A stretch of 64,000 nt of DNA from Pachyseris speciosa (Eukaryota; Cnidaria; Anthozoa; Scleractinia; Pachyseridae): NCBI GenBank assembly GCA_016490735.1, contig JAEMWC010000129.1, forward strand, positions 227,501-291,500. Direction: 5' to 3'. Positions 34,901 through 47,371 of this stretch are shown piece after piece. The notes beneath the pieces are model-generated. The model made no database searches. It worked only from the letters and a program-made list of their open reading frames with translations, and was not told the DNA's origin. Position 1 is the stretch's first letter, and each line of letters opens with the position of its first letter. A program made the translations under genes and the position numbers.

Positions 34901-36767
34901 TTTTAAGGGGGTTGATAGCCTGAAGACTAAGAAAAAACAAAAGCGTTTAGCTAGGCAACAAAAAGCATCTCGGGAAAGTAATGCAGTACAAGTCGAGAAA
35001 TCACCAGTTGACTCAACTGTACGAGCAAAACCTAGCATAACAAATATTCCCTTTGATTCTGAGGCAAGTCAGCAAAATGCAGTCACTTCACCATTCCCCA
35101 AGAGGCAGTTTGTCTTTGTGGCTGCAACTCTGCCACAGCATGGCCCAAAATCTGTTTTCAGTGTGCTGAAAGACTGGCTACCAGATGCCGAATTTGTATC
35201 CACTGATTTAGCCCACCACACAGTGCCCACTGTCGGTATATCGTATGTAAGTGTGCATGAAGCTAATAAGCTACCTGAGCTGCTCCGTTACCTTAATGCA
35301 CTTGTGGGAATCATTGAAAGCCCCATCACAAATGATGAAGAGAACGGAAGTGTTGAAGTGGATTTTGGAAGTGAGGAGAGTGGCTCCAATGTCTCAGAAA
35401 CAGTAACAGATGACTCCTTGGATTTGCACAATGCACAGCAGGACAAAAGCACAGCACATGGTGGAAACAAAAGAGGTGATTTCCTTAAACCTATCAGTGT
35501 AGCAAACCTCAGAGTGTTAGTGTTTGCAAACTCCACCAAAGCTGCTGAGCGAGCTTTTAACTTTCTCAGTGACGTTTATGAAACAGAGGAAAGTGCTTCT
35601 GTTTCTTGGAAGCATGTGACTCGAAATGATGTAACTATAAGTATGTGGCAAGCTGAAGGTGATGGTGATAGAACTACAAGTAGTGAAGACACTGCAGATC
35701 ATTTTGTTACTCATACTGGCAACAAGGATATTTGGATAGGACAAGTTGGATTGATTCACAAGAAGCTTCCTCTTGCTCAAAGGACAGACACTCTAAACAA
35801 GTTCAAGACAGGAGAATTGAAAGTGTTGATATCCACTGACTTGGCATCACGAGGCTTAGATATCCAGGATGTAAGTCATGTGATTCAGTTAGACTTTGCT
35901 TCAAATGCTGCGGCAGTACTGCATAGGACCGGACGTACAGCAAGGGCAGGGGCTTCAGGAAAAGGTAACAATATATTATGCACCCATGATGCACCTATGA
36001 GATTAGGCAGGTGCTTTTGTCTGACAGGGTCACTTACAAACAGAATATTTTATGGAATAATGGTGATTTGAATTGACCTTTAAGTGACTGCAGCTGTGAA
36101 CAAATGTGGATATGTGCTTTTGCAGTGGTTAGGGAAGCAGACATATACAGTTAAGATGCACTCCTCATAGTCGTTGCAGTATTGCCACTAGTTGCATAAC
36201 GCTTTCATTTTCCTTAGATTATGCATTACCTAAAGGAAATAATTAATTTTTATATGAGCATTCATTAGCGACCCTGCTGCATGGGTCTTTTGCAAAATAC
36301 GTAGTAATCTAGAAGGAGATTTGTTGCATATTTTAGATGCCATGTACCGGTAACTGTTTAAAAGACTGTGTACTCAGGATGCTGGGATCCCTGGGGTTCT
36401 TGACTATCTTTGAATGCTACAGCAGGCTATAAATGATTGATGGCTTGGAGGCCACTGAAACTCTTCATTAATTTTTTGGCAGGAGCCCATCCTGTGCATT
36501 TAACAACACTGCATACCAGTAGATGCTAAACATGTTTATAATTGTCAAGTTTTTATTCAATGTAATCTCTCAGTCATCCGTTTTTGTGTTGCAGTGATAA
36601 ACTTTGTCACAGAAGATGATGAAGACTTAGTCATGGCTATCCAAGATAGTGGGAACAATTCAAGCAATAGCAGTTATCAATCTCACTTCAGTCGGAACAG
36701 ACAGTTTAGGAGACGAATCAAGAAGAAACAGCAGAGGCAAATGAATATCCAGGCTGAAGAACACTGA
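31979..36767 (+). CDS. DDX28: DEAD-box RNA helicase, DDX28-like, five exons, complete
   Basis: Exons 31979-32134, 33403-33472, 33958-34061, 34674-35964 and 36595-36767 are in frame throughout (1794 nt, 597 aa; human DDX28 540 aa). The intron after exon 3 uses a GC donor (GCAAGT). Motifs: Q motif IVKPTAIQ, motif I AETGSGKT (Lys73), a diverged Ia (LLPSIELCQQ), ATPNAL, DEAD (167-170), a motif III variant (AATLP for SAT), motif V STDLASRGLDI, motif VI HRTGRTARAG (527-536). A basic, hydrophobic N-terminus (MAAHVWNSLVVRKAFYF) could be a mitochondrial presequence, and the C-terminal tail is strongly basic. DDX28 of vertebrates works in mitochondrial large-subunit assembly. The orthology is my best guess; another divergent DEAD-box subfamily is possible. 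Acidic inserts separate the two RecA domains. Confidence 0.85.
32551..32697. mobile_element. Second copy of the short TATAGGG MITE
   Basis: Same ends and core as 7591-7735 (TATAGGGCGTATGCA ... TTGCATACCCTCTATA), here in intron 1 of the DDX28-like gene. Confidence 0.75.
33507..33690. mobile_element. Foldback MITE with about 64-bp arms in helicase intron 2
   Basis: The left arm starts ATAGACCCTATGCAAAATGG and runs to CAAAGTAGCCTCAC. The right arm is its inverted copy, ending CATTTTTGCATAGGGTCTAT. It begins about 35 bp after the exon 2 donor. A further palindromic stretch rich in TTGGGCCAACA lies at 33715-33870. Confidence 0.85.
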
Positions 36768-37640
36768 TGTGTTAGCCACTGAAAATTTGGGTGACAATGG
36801 CTAAGAAAAGAGGCAAAGCCAGCCAATGCCTTTGATCAAACAAACTGCCAGAAAATGTATGGTGAATTTTAATAAATGTAGTGTTTTAGTAATGTGCACA
36901 ATTCTTGTTCAATATTTTTTTATTGTTTTCTTTCCTTACTTTCTGAAATTCCTATGGTGCCTGTAATACATACCAGTACTAGCAAATTAATTCATTTTTG
37001 GTTAGAGGCTATATAAGCTTCCTCAGTCAACCTTTTCTCGAAGTATGCATGCTTAGAAAGCTGAATAAATTCAGCGCATTGAAGCGGTTTTAGTGTTTGG
37101 CACATCAGTTCATTGAAAGCAAGAATGGACTGGCTGACAGGACAGCAGGTGGTAACAACTTGTGCTACGTCACTGAACTTTCCACTTGGGCTCCACAGTG
37201 TAAAAACGGTGATCAATTCACCACTCAATCACAGGCTAATGCTAGTGATACTGTATGAGAAGCATCAGCCACCCCAAACCTATCCTACTATCAATCTAGC
37301 AGTCATGCCTTGTCCTCTCCCAGCCCAGTAGGGGTGGGGCTTGTTCAAAGTGTTTCTTGAAGTGGTAGGAAAGAAACTTTTTTCAAATTTGAGTCAGTTT
37401 TACTCAAGGTTTTACTCCAAGGTTTGTTAAGCAATATCGACTACAAAGGCAACAACAAGGTCAATATTGGAAATAGCAATTATGACCACTTTCTGCGGTT
37501 ATTCCAACTCCTTCAACTCTTATAATGCGGGCCAACTATCCAGCAATTAAATTAATTTAATGGCTCTAGAGTTTGAAACTACTCATGGAGAGAACACTGA
37601 AAGTGCCTTTCCCCTTATGAACCTATTAGATATCCTATCA
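36768..37640. other. 3' flank of the helicase gene, no feature seen
   Basis: Contains AATAAATG about 60-110 bp after the stop (near 36870), a plausible polyadenylation signal for the DDX28-like gene. Otherwise nothing recognised. Confidence 0.4.
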
Positions 37641-38222
37641 GTTACAGTGTACTTCTATCTTTAAATTGTAAGCACTTAAATTTGCACATCGTTGGTATAA
37701 CAAAGCACAACCAAACATCTTTGAAACCTATTTTAAGTGTGCTACTGATATTCATAGTAAAATTATAATACCAGATATGCCACTAAAAATTTTTATAAGC
37801 CGTGCACAAGAACCAATATTGGAAAACAATCTGTATCATCAATTGTAGTTGACCTTTGGCAAGATCTTGCAACTAACTTGAAAAATCTTAACACTTTTAC
37901 CTTTCCTTGCAAATTAAAATAATTTCTTCTTAAAACTCAATCCAGTAAATATGTGCTTATTTTTCGTCTTAGTTTTTAAATTTGTGTATTTGTTATTGTT
38001 TTTGTGTTGTTGTTGTCTTATCTGCTACAATTTGTTTAATTACCTTTCCTTAGCTAGGGGCTAACTAGAAAACTTACGTTTATTTAGCCCCTAGACACCT
38101 TTAAATTGTAATAGTTCAGCTTTTCTTTTCCTCTTTATACAGCTCTAAATTCCTTTAAAAAATGTAACGCTAATTGTAAGAAAAAGGTGTAAATAATAAA
38201 GATTGTTGTTGTTGTTGTTGTT
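37640..38222 (+). mobile_element. LINE 3' end (C-terminal codons, 3' UTR and GTT tail)
   Basis: The plus strand reads LKFAHRWYNKAQPNIFETYF and, after decay, VVDLWQDLATNLKNLNTFTF, which looks like the C-terminal region of a cnidarian LINE protein. The sequence then ends AATAAAGATT followed by (GTT)n at 38200-38221, the kind of short-repeat terminus used by CR1/L2-type LINEs. Confidence 0.7.
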
Positions 38223-38964
38223 GATGCCAAAAAAAGAAATGAAAATGACGCTCACGTTCTCCAAAAACCTTGAATTTGATCGATTCACGTTCTGGCAATT
38301 GAGCCTGCAAAATCAGATATACAGGGGAAACCCGCGATGTATGGTCACCTCGTAATTACGGCCGCTTGTTTTGTTTTGTTTTGTTTTGTTTTTACCCTGT
38401 TAATGCGGCCAGCGGCCAAATTGTCAAATCCCAACGTGTATATTCCTCTTTAAATTCACCTCGTTCATACGGCCACTCAAACCAAATGTTCATTCTAAGG
38501 GACAAAGGCAGTGACAAATCTTGAGAATCAATAACGATTTCATTTTCAAATACGTTCAGAGCCTTTGTTTTGTAAAGGACAGCATGTATAGCAGTTCCTT
38601 CCTAATTGTCAAATTAGACACACCTTCGCTGGTAGCATTTTAAATTTTTCCATACCTTTGTCTGTAATTCTTTGCCGCGGGCTGAGAAATTCCCGGGAAA
38701 AATTACAGACGAATATATGGAAAAATTAAAAAAAGCCAAAGAACGTTTCCTGGCACAGCTAACTCCTTCAAATTTTGTCAGTGGAACCCTTTGCCCTGTA
38801 CCATTAATTAGCTACAGGCCGGTGCTTCACGCCTTTTTTTGGACAACGGATTTGAACACAAACACTGTAATTTCTGTTTTGTTTGCCTACCGCCAAGAGG
38901 GTGTCTTAAACCGTGATCAGGTCTATATGGCCAGATCCGTATTAACGTGGTTCCACTGAATAAC

Positions 38965-40955
38965 TCATGTGCAGAGTCCAGAACGCCCGCAAACGGCGAT
39001 TTCACCATCCGATTCAGAGATAGTGCTTCGAATGTCAAAACTGGTCCCGCTCTTTCTCAGTTTTGGGGATGTATTCTCAATTGGGACGGTCAGGAACGTT
39101 GGCGGGCGGATGTCGTTTCGCCCACGCGTCAACTTTACGTGATCGAGAAGCGTGTTTTTCATCTGTTGTCTCTCTTCTACTGAACTAACCCTTCCTAAGT
39201 TCTCAGGAACTTCCAATTGTCGTTCTGGGAATGGCGCACTCTCATGTTGGACAGAAGAGAATGATGACTTACGCTCATTCAACGTACTGCGTGTTGTTAT
39301 GGTGTTTGCTATCTGCGGCACAGTCGAGGCTCTTCTAAAGACTTGCCTGAAAGCACGCTTGAACTCGTTGGACCTGACCATGTAAATGATTGGGTTGACT
39401 GCACTGTTTACTGCCACCAACAGGACAAGGGTCGATCGTAATGGAACTGGGACTCGACTGGGGCCGAGTTTGGCTGTAAGGACGATGCAGATAAATGCCG
39501 GAAGATAGCAGAGAATGAACGCACCAATCACCATTACTACAAAGAAAAACAGGTTGAAACTGTTATTATGCTTCGTATCATAATCTGAGATAGCCTACTC
39601 ACTTCAAGCTCGGTTACTTTATTTCTTGCCATAAAACTATATCGTTATAACGTGCTGGCATCCCCAGTCAAAGCGCCGACTACGCTGGCTCCGCCTCGTA
39701 TGTCGGATGGAGGACATCTTGATTGGCCAGCTATCCTCTGGCACCAGGCGTGTGGGGCGCCCTGTCCTCAGGCTTAAAACTAGCAAACGCGACTTGAAGT
39801 TGTGCAGCATCGACTACTGAAACTAAGAACCATAGTGGAAGGTTTTAAAACAAGGTAACGATGCAGCTGACGCGAGAAGAAGCGAACTTGCAGCTTAGGA
39901 AAGAGCACACTGCAAGGCAATTTAGCTTCTTCTTCATTCCTGGAATGGGCCGTTCAGCCACACCAGACGCTCAGCACTACAAACTGACTAAAGGGCGCAC
40001 CAGCATTGCCAATGACACAGCTCTGCCAATGACGACGACGAAGTGTTTCAAGGCAGATATCAGATCATGTCATATCACGTGACGTCACATCATGTCGTGT
40101 TATGTATCACGCAGTAATGTTGTAGTATTTTTGTAAAACAAATACTTGTCCATGCTATTTTGGACTGGCAAAAAGGTTAAAGCATTGGGGAGTTGAATAT
40201 TTCAGCTTAGACTTACCTATGGTCCTAACCCATTTCATCTCTTTCTTTCTCTTTCTTTTCAGTTCTATCATCTCAGGGTTCAAATTTTCTCCAGGCTCTA
40301 CACGGTTGTTCTGACACCAGGAGATCTTAGCGATGCAGCCGTAGACGAATACCATCACCAAAAAAGGAGTAGCAACAAAGACGGTGACATTGAAGACAAG
40401 ATGTAGCTTATGAACCATAGAAGGCGGACTCTCCGACTCCGAGCAGCCGATCAAACTAACCCTGTAGGAGGCTCGTCCTTCGTTGGAATAAGTGAAGGGT
40501 ACGACCAGCATAGACGACACCGGGGCTCCCCAAGCAACAGCCAAGGCCCCCCACACCCTTTTATTAGTAGAAATGTCTGCGTACCTCAGAGGGTAAATGA
40601 TGGCAACATAACGATCGCAGCTGAGGAGGCAAATATGAACAATACTCACGTAAGCGAGTGTTCCTAGCAGCACTAAGAAAACCTCGCAAGCTTTGGACGC
40701 TGCCTCCAAATCGTACAACGAGACCATACGGAAGAGAAGGAACGACAGCATGGAGAGATCACAAATAGCCAGGCTGGCAAGGATAGAAGAGCTTGGTCTC
40801 TGTCTGACAGAGTGTACGTGAACAACGGCCAGGCAAACGCTAATGTTGCCGAGCAGGTTTACCACGAATGTGGGACAGAGAACTGCTGTTTGCAGAGCTC
40901 TGGACAAGGCACTCGGTGGCGAAACAGTGAAACTAGCGTCTAAGGAACCTGCCAT
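38965..40955 (-). CDS. Class A (rhodopsin-like) GPCR, paralogue A, two exons
   Basis: Exon 1 is 40217-40955 (ATG at 40955, ends phase 1 before GTAAGT); exon 2 is 38965-39536. Total 436 aa. Class A landmarks: TM1 GNISV (Asn37), TM2 LAICD (Asp66), TM3 start Cys90, CDRYVAIIYPLRY at the end of TM3 (DRY 114-116), TM6 FILCYLP (CxxP kept, the usual W replaced by Y), TM7 NPIIYMV. The split lies at the start of TM6. No ligand can be inferred; cnidarians have large lineage-specific expansions of such receptors. A close paralogue lies at 47372-50829, and upstream sequence is also shared, so the pair arose by tandem duplication. The initiator is followed by MAGSLDASF and matches the MKGSLDAGF start of the paralogue, which fixes the start. 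Confidence 0.9.
39655..39920 (+). mobile_element. Decayed LINE C-terminal fragment in the GPCR A intron
   Basis: The plus strand (antisense to the GPCR) reads KRRLRWLRLVCRMED, then GRPVLRLKTSKRDLK. This is the RRLRWxGHxxRMxD...GRPxLRxKDxxKRDLK block found at the C-terminus of one common LINE group. Confidence 0.7.
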
Positions 40956-42180
40956 GGTGCAAGTTCAAGCTCTGGAACTGGTGTTTTTAAAAAGTGTTTG
41001 AGCAGCTTCTGTTCATAGCAACCGACTGATCTTTGGTTCTCAGGTTTCTGTCATGATCTCGGAAGTTCGTTTCATTGTTTTTGCTTACAGAAAACGTCGG
41101 CAGAAATAAACGCAAACGGAAACTGAAATTCGTCAAGCTTCATGCATGGGAACTGACCGGTGGTGCTGTGAGTTGAAACATAGGTTGTCCGGCAGTATTT
41201 TAGGGAGACCCGAACAGCGTTTAGTAACAACAGCAGGTGATCTTTGAATAATTTTTTTACCATTATGCACTGTTCGGAAGTTCATTTCCTTGTTCGTGTG
41301 AAAGACGTTGGTAGTAAAAAATATGGCAGGTGGAAATACTGAAAAAGACGTTTTCAAGAAGGGCTAAAAAGAGGTTTTTTTCTGCCTGGATTATTTTATT
41401 ACAAACTTTATGGAGCAGAATTGGTATTTAACTAAAGCGGTGCCGTTGAAAAGTTTACTCTTTCTTCGTTTGAACGATATAAGTAAGATCCAAAGTCGAC
41501 GCGATAATTAAAGGCAACGTTTTTAATATTGTGAATAATTTAATTGGTTTCCGCTTTGTTGAAGTGGCCATTTAGTAGGTTTTGTTTTCTAAACAAATTA
41601 TTCATTTGATCAGGTACTACACAATATGGCCTTAATTTTTCTCACTAGATAATGTCTTACTCCAATTTACCGTAAACAGGTAGTAGATAACTTGACCAAA
41701 ACCAGGTGAAACCCGACTGCAGCTCAAAACGTGTGGAACTAATTGTTTTAAATGAATTACGTGCTACACGAATTTGCGGCTGTCTCGCTAATAAGGTATT
41801 CGTTTGGGAAAATCCAGACCTGGTTATCTCTAGGTTGTCCATAGTTAAATGGGAAAATGGATTTAATATTTAAACTGAAAAATATCTCTCTGGGGTGAAG
41901 ATTTTATGGATCAGATCTTCAAATGTGGGTTTTGGTAATGTTAGAATGGATTAGGAAAGTAGCCTGAGATGGAAATTGCATTATTTATGCGGCGTGATAA
42001 GAACCTTCTTGTTTGAAAATATGATTCCATATCGATAAATGAGCGTCTAGAGGTTACTAGAATGATTGTCAAGTGTTAAGTTCATATGACAAAATTTGCT
42101 CATTCCTTCTCATCAAAGAAAAGTTGAAATAAACGGTAAATTCACATGCACGTGCCTCTGATTTTCTTTCTGTTCAGAAT
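40956..42180. other. 5' flank of GPCR A, partly duplicated
   Basis: The segment at about 41040-41340 (GGAAGTTC, TTCCTTGTTCGTGTG, AGACGTTGG) is repeated upstream of GPCR B at about 50920-51180, so the gene duplication carried some 5' flank. No other feature seen. Confidence 0.5.
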
Positions 42181-42582
42181 ATTTTTTTGACATTTTCAAG
42201 CCAAGATCTGCTCTATTAAGTCTGATCATTCGGCGATCATATTAGCTATTAAAAGTGTAGAGAGTCAAAGACATGGTCCATCTTTTTGGAAATTCAACCG
42301 TGAACGCCATTTTATTGAACGATCGTGATTATGTAGCTTTGTAAATAATATTTATCATGTTTGGCTGGAAGAATTCAAAGACGCCACTGATCCCAAGTTG
42401 CTTTGGGATCTCTCTAAATATAAAATAAGGCAAGATACCATATCTTATACCAAAGAAAAGGCAAAAGAAAGGAGAGCGAAATTGTCAGAGGTAGAGAAAA
42501 ACCTACAACATTGTCAAGAACTATACGACGAAGACTCGCGTCAACTGAAAATATGAGGAAATTACAGATTTTGAAAACGAAA

Positions 42583-42665
42583 TATGACTTGTGAATGATA
42601 TATGAAATGAATCATACATGAACTGCGGAAATGAAATCAAATGAAGAATAACCCACAATTGACCT

Positions 42666-42706
<41 letters not shown>

Positions 42707-42844
42707 ATCGCACCGGTAATCGCGAGGTCACGGGTTCAAACCCCGTTGAAGTCCTGAATTTTTTTCAGGCTTCTTTTCGCAATTGCATAAATTGCGTTCA
42801 TAACTGCGAGGATCATTCTTCATTTGGAATATGACTTGTTGTAT
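42583..42844 (+). mobile_element. tRNA-Thr-like SINE with inverted 5' segment and 12-bp target duplication
   Basis: The tRNA-like head starts at about 42681. Upstream of it lies an inverted copy of the SINE tail (GATATATGAAATGAATCATA ... GAAATGAAGAAT side). The whole insertion is flanked by AATATGACTTGT, seen left at about 42583 and right at about 42828, and it splits the decayed LINE. The foldback arrangement matches the repeating unit at 1-645. Confidence 0.8.
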
Positions 42845-42910
42845 GAGTACATTTCTAAAGGAGCAATAGTTCGCTCTAGAGCTAAATGGTACGAAGAAGG
42901 AGAAAAAAAG

Positions 42911-44290
42911 CAACAAATATTTTTTAAATTTAGAAAATTCAAGAGGAAGAAAAAGTGCCATACGGAAAATGTTTAGAAAGGATCAAGTGCCATCAACAAA
43001 CCCCAAAGCAATTTGAGTCTGGTCATATGCTTTGGCGTTTTCAGTGCCCTCACCTATACTGGGCCAAACTTTGTATCAAGGAATTGTTGGAGATGTTTCG
43101 TTTGAATAAAGCGGCTATGGGTATAGTGCCCATCGCCATTTTAGTCCAATCTGTTATTGATTTATTTGCCCAGTAAACATAGCTCAGGCAAGCCAGCACT
43201 AGGTCTTTTGCTACTATTTGGGGAAGGAGAAAAGACATAAATGAAATATTTGCCTGCAAAAAGAATTTTTATGTCTTTTCCTCCTGTTTACGGATTGGCT
43301 TTTCTACCCAAGGAGGCCTGGGACTCGGGGGCTAGGTGTTATGCGTATTGAATCTCATACCCTCCAAGGTTTGAGTATAGGTCACGAGATCAGAATGCTG
43401 CAAGGGCATCATTCGTTTTCATCTTGTTGGTGGTACAAGAAGCTTCTTTCATCCCTCCTCCTCCCCTTGTTCCAGTCACCTGGATGGGTTACTTTGGGAT
43501 TATTTAGGGGTCTTGACGGCAGATTTGTCATTCCACGTCTGCTCAGTCAGTCTTTCTGCTTGAATTTTGCGCTAAGTGTTATGCTAGACAGGTTTTCTAG
43601 CCCAACTCATACAGTGTTGGTACCCTTTCCTCAGGGCCCAGTGCCACTGCATTAGATGACATATTTTTCGGGGGTCACTACTATTGGGTCATTTTTTAAG
43701 TGGTTTTTCGTATCTGGCGGGGCACATCTCTTAACGTTTGAACCTATACATGTATAGATTATTCTTCATGTGCAATTTTTACTGTAACGTTTCAGTTGAT
43801 GCTGTTGCATTAGGCAGAAAATCCTCCTTGTTTGCGTTTTCACTGCCCTAACCTATACTGGGCCAAACTTTGTATCAAGGAATTGTTGGAGATGTTTCGT
43901 TTGGATAACTGCGGCTATGGGTATTGTGCCCATAGCCATTTTAGTCCAATCTGGTTATTGATTTATTTGCCCAGTAAACATAGCTCAGGCAAGCCAGCAC
44001 CAGGGCTTTTGCTACTATTTGGGGAACGAGAAAAGACATAAATATTTTTTGAATTTAGAAAATTCAAGAGGGAAGATATTTGTTTACAAACATTGTTTTT
44101 GTTATTTAAATGTTCAAAACGTTAAACAAAGGAATTCTTTGTTTCACCAGCCAATAGCTCTCTGGTTTGCATTTTAATAACAATAGGTGACGTCACTGAT
44201 ATCTTTGCTAAAGGAAGAAAAAGTGCCATACGGAAAATTTTCAGAAAAGATCAAGTCAAGTGCCATCAAGAAACCCCGAAGTAATTTGAG
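42911..44290 (+). repeat. Local tandem duplication of LINE sequence plus a 220-bp repeat
   Basis: The LINE stretch AAATTTAGAAAATTCAAGAG...GAAGAAAAAGTGCCATACGG occurs at about 42915-43015 and again at about 44046-44285 (with extra sequence inside). The block CTATACTGGGCCAAACTTTG...CAGTAAACATAGCTCAGGCA occurs at 43050-43190 and 43853-43992. This indicates a duplication of roughly 1.1 kb after the LINE had inserted. Confidence 0.75.
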
Positions 44291-44483
44291 ATAAACTTGC
44301 TAGATTTTACTCAAACCTGTAACAGGAAAATTCCGAGTCTTACAGCGAAACCCATACAGATTCCTTTTTAACAGGAATATCTATGCCTAAACGTTCTGAT
44401 GCACAAAAACTTAAATGTGAGGAAAAACGTACTGTAAGCGAATGTTATAACGCCTTGAAATCTTTTCGAAATATTAACAATTA

Positions 44484-44499
44484 AAACACACACACACAA

Positions 44500-44594
<95 letters not shown>
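44484..44594. repeat. (CA)n microsatellite
   Basis: About 110 bp of CA dinucleotides with two AA interruptions, within the LINE remnant. Confidence 0.97.
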
Positions 44595-44596
<2 letters not shown>

Positions 44597-45337
44597 TATG
44601 ACGGCCTTTCCGGAGAGTTTTATTTAGCATTCTGGCAAATACTTGGGAAGCATTTGGTTGCCTCATTTAATTATGCACATGAGCACGGAGAACTATGAAA
44701 TTCCCAGATTAAGCAAGCAGTTATCACTTTGCTGGAAAAAAGGTAGGGACAAAATATTCACTAAGAACTGGAGACCGATATCACTCATCAATGTTGACAC
44801 AAAAAATCGCATCCAAAGCCCTGGCTAAGCGTTTGGAGCCAGTCCTACCAGACTTGTAATCAAAATGCCTATGTGCAGCTGGAAGATTGATTTTTGACGT
44901 TGTTAGAACAATTGAATTAAAGATATAATAGAATACACCAAACAGATTAATACTGCAGGAATTCTGATTACAATAGACTTTGAAAAAACTTTTGATTCCC
45001 TAAATCATAGGTTTTTATTCAGAGTTCTTCAAGAATTTAATTTTGGTCCATCTTTTGTTAAATGGATATGCACGTTTTATTCAAGAGTATTCAGTTGTGT
45101 GATGAATAATAGCTTTTAATTGGTAGTGTAGAAGATTTCAGCGCTATTTCTGGTCTCAAAGTGAATTCAGAAAAGACTGAATTCTTTCGTTTAAGTTAAA
45201 GAAGCCAGGACCATTTCCTCGCGAATTTAAATCTTCTTTAAAAATCCTAGGTGTGTATCTCAGTCACGACCAGGCATTGAGAAAAAAGATAATTGTTAGG
45301 GAATTTTAAAAGCCGTTAAGAAAACATTACATATGTG

Positions 45338-45746
45338 GAAATGCAGGGGCACGCAACGAGAATATAGTTCAAAACCACTTAAACATAGCATTGTTGAACG
45401 TATTTTAGTATTTAAACGGTAAATATAAGCATATTTTTATCTCCTAAAAATGTTTCATCTGTTCGGATTTCCTAGCTGAAAGTATAGTAATCCGAAAATT
45501 ATAGGGATCAAAACTTACCTTTTCGAAAATTTCAGCCAGAAAAAAGGCTTTCGAAAATTCCAGGTGACCTTTTTAGGGTAAAAATCCGTCAAAATGGGCA
45601 ATTATACCGTTTTTTAGATGTTCGAAAATCCTAGGAGAGGCAGACAAGCAAGAAATTTTACAACAAATGTTCCGAAAATTCTAGATCTCAAATCGTGTTC
45701 CGAACAGATATTTTCCGAAAATTGACGTTGGGTGCCCCTGGAAATG
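45338..45746. mobile_element. MITE with TIR CAGGGGCAC inserted in the LINE, copy 2
   Basis: Element 45344-45740 (ends CAGGGGCACGCAACG / CGTTGGGTGCCCCTG) with GAAATG repeated at 45338-45343 and 45741-45746. Removing it rejoins the LINE codons for the WKWRG block, which proves the insertion point. Same family as 15093-15412. Confidence 0.9.
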
Positions 45747-46680
45747 GCGAGGACTAACGCTTTTCGGGAAAATTCAAATAGTTAAATCTTTCGCCATTCC
45801 AAAGTTTATGTCAAAAGCAGCTCTTATACATGTTTCTAATGATCTTACTCAAGATGTCAACAAAGAGTTGTATAGCTTCATCTGGAATGGCAAGGATAAA
45901 GTTACGCGTTCTGCGTTAATCAATGATATTCAATTGAACAAGGTGGGTGTAGAATGTCTGATTTAGGCCATGTGGGTGGTAAGTTTATTTTGAAATGTCA
46001 GTTTGATAATCGTAAATTACCCCCTTTTCTCCCGGTGTGTTATAAGGACGGTCTTGACGGGTGGTCCTGTCTTGCTAAAAAAGATGATTTGACTTATGGT
46101 GATATAATGAACGAACTTATTTGGAATGATAAAATACGTAGTCAAGGAAAATCTATATACCAAGCCTTCTTTCATAAATGCAAGATAATTAAAGTCAGAG
46201 ACCTGATTTCTAACGATGGATTTCTTAAAGGTGAGAAAGTTTTAAAAGATCAATTATCTTCGAGTCAGCTTTTTGTTTTGATGGGCGTAGTTAATGCTAT
46301 ACCTAGTCAGTTGCGTTTTGTTAAAAAAGAAAATGGGTTTATTTCGCCACCCCCGTTCAATGAAAAATCTTACTATTTGTCAATTGAAGATGAGATGGTA
46401 GATATTTTAAGCACCTACTCAAAACAATGTGTACAAGGAATCCTGTTCCTATAAAACAGCCTCGCCTTTTGGGCAAGCCAAACTGGAAGATAAATATCCA
46501 AGTCTCAGGGGCGAATGAACGAAAATATATACTCTGCCTTTCAATGCCACTTTGGATATTAAAATTAAGAGCATTTCAATACAAGTTTTTAAATCGTATT
46601 GTATACACTAATGAGAAACTGTTATGTTGTAAAATGAAGTTGAATCAAAAGAGCATTTTTTTTTTGTAACGTGGTAGAAT

Positions 46681-47371
46681 TATGTTTTGGAAAGAAGTTT
46701 CATCTTGGAGCGATTTACAGTAATGAAGTTAAGGATATTTCTTTTCTGAACGTCTTTTTTTTTGGTAAATTTAACATTGATAAAGATTTCACGGTCATTA
46801 CTCATCTTACTTGCAAAATACTTTATTTATAGGTGCAAATTAGATATAGAATATTTACATTATTTTATGTTTTTAAGGCTAAATTAACAGCTACTTATAA
46901 ATTAGAACTTTATATCATTAGGAAAAATGATATCCTCTCAAAGCATTATGTTAATGGTTCTTTTATTTCTGGTATGATATAATCTCTCGAATCCACTCTC
47001 CAAGTACTATCAAGAATGAATCACTCTTGCCACAAATATATTCTTCTCTCTCCATTAAGGTGGCCTTTTGGTTTCGTTTTTTTGTTATACCAAGGTTTTT
47101 AGTTTTGTTCATAAGTTTATGTATTGTTAGGTAATAATGTTGGTGTATGAACTATAAGTCAATAATGATTATTTTAAGTCGAATTCATTTTCGTCAGTGC
47201 AGACAGTAATCAACGATGGTATAAGGAGATTCCGTCCACACGTCACCCCAGAAATCCGATGCGATCAATTTTTTCTACCGTGAAATAATGTTTTCATCTC
47301 TCAGTTATTGGAACGTCGTTTTCTCACCTGGGACAGTGAGACAATGTGGTTCGCTGCCGTCTTGTTTCTAT
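46681..47371. other. LINE 3' remnant and non-coding sequence downstream of GPCR B
   Basis: AT-rich sequence continuing the LINE C-terminus in broken frames to about 47000, then the 3' flank of the GPCR B gene. No separate gene is supported. Confidence 0.4.

Larger units (their letters stand above)
42180..46680 (+). pseudogene. L1-like LINE, decayed and interrupted
   Basis: Pieces read in order on the plus strand: endonuclease C-terminus (SDHSAILLAIKS), linker (PSFWKFN, RSRAKWYEEGEK) at 42.2-42.95 kb; reverse transcriptase start (KNWRPISLINVD) at 44.77 kb; catalytic region start (TIDFEKTFDSLNHRFL) at 44.97 kb; WKWRGLTLFGKIQIVK split by a MITE at 45.34-45.75 kb; and the C-terminal domain (YKDGLDGWSCLAKKD) at 45.95-46.45 kb. 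Many stops and shifts; the middle is missing. NWRPISL followed by KIASKALA-type sequence and the WxGRLxLxGKI block place it near L1/Tx1. It is interrupted by a SINE (42.6 kb), a local duplication (42.9-44.3 kb) and a CA microsatellite. Confidence 0.8.

Noticed and set aside
38672..38959. 95-codon frame beginning MPRAEKFPGK
   Set aside because: No motif and no splice support; lies in the 3' flank of GPCR A and looks random.
44368..44666. Poly-Cys/Val open frames
   Set aside because: Translations of the CA dinucleotide repeat.
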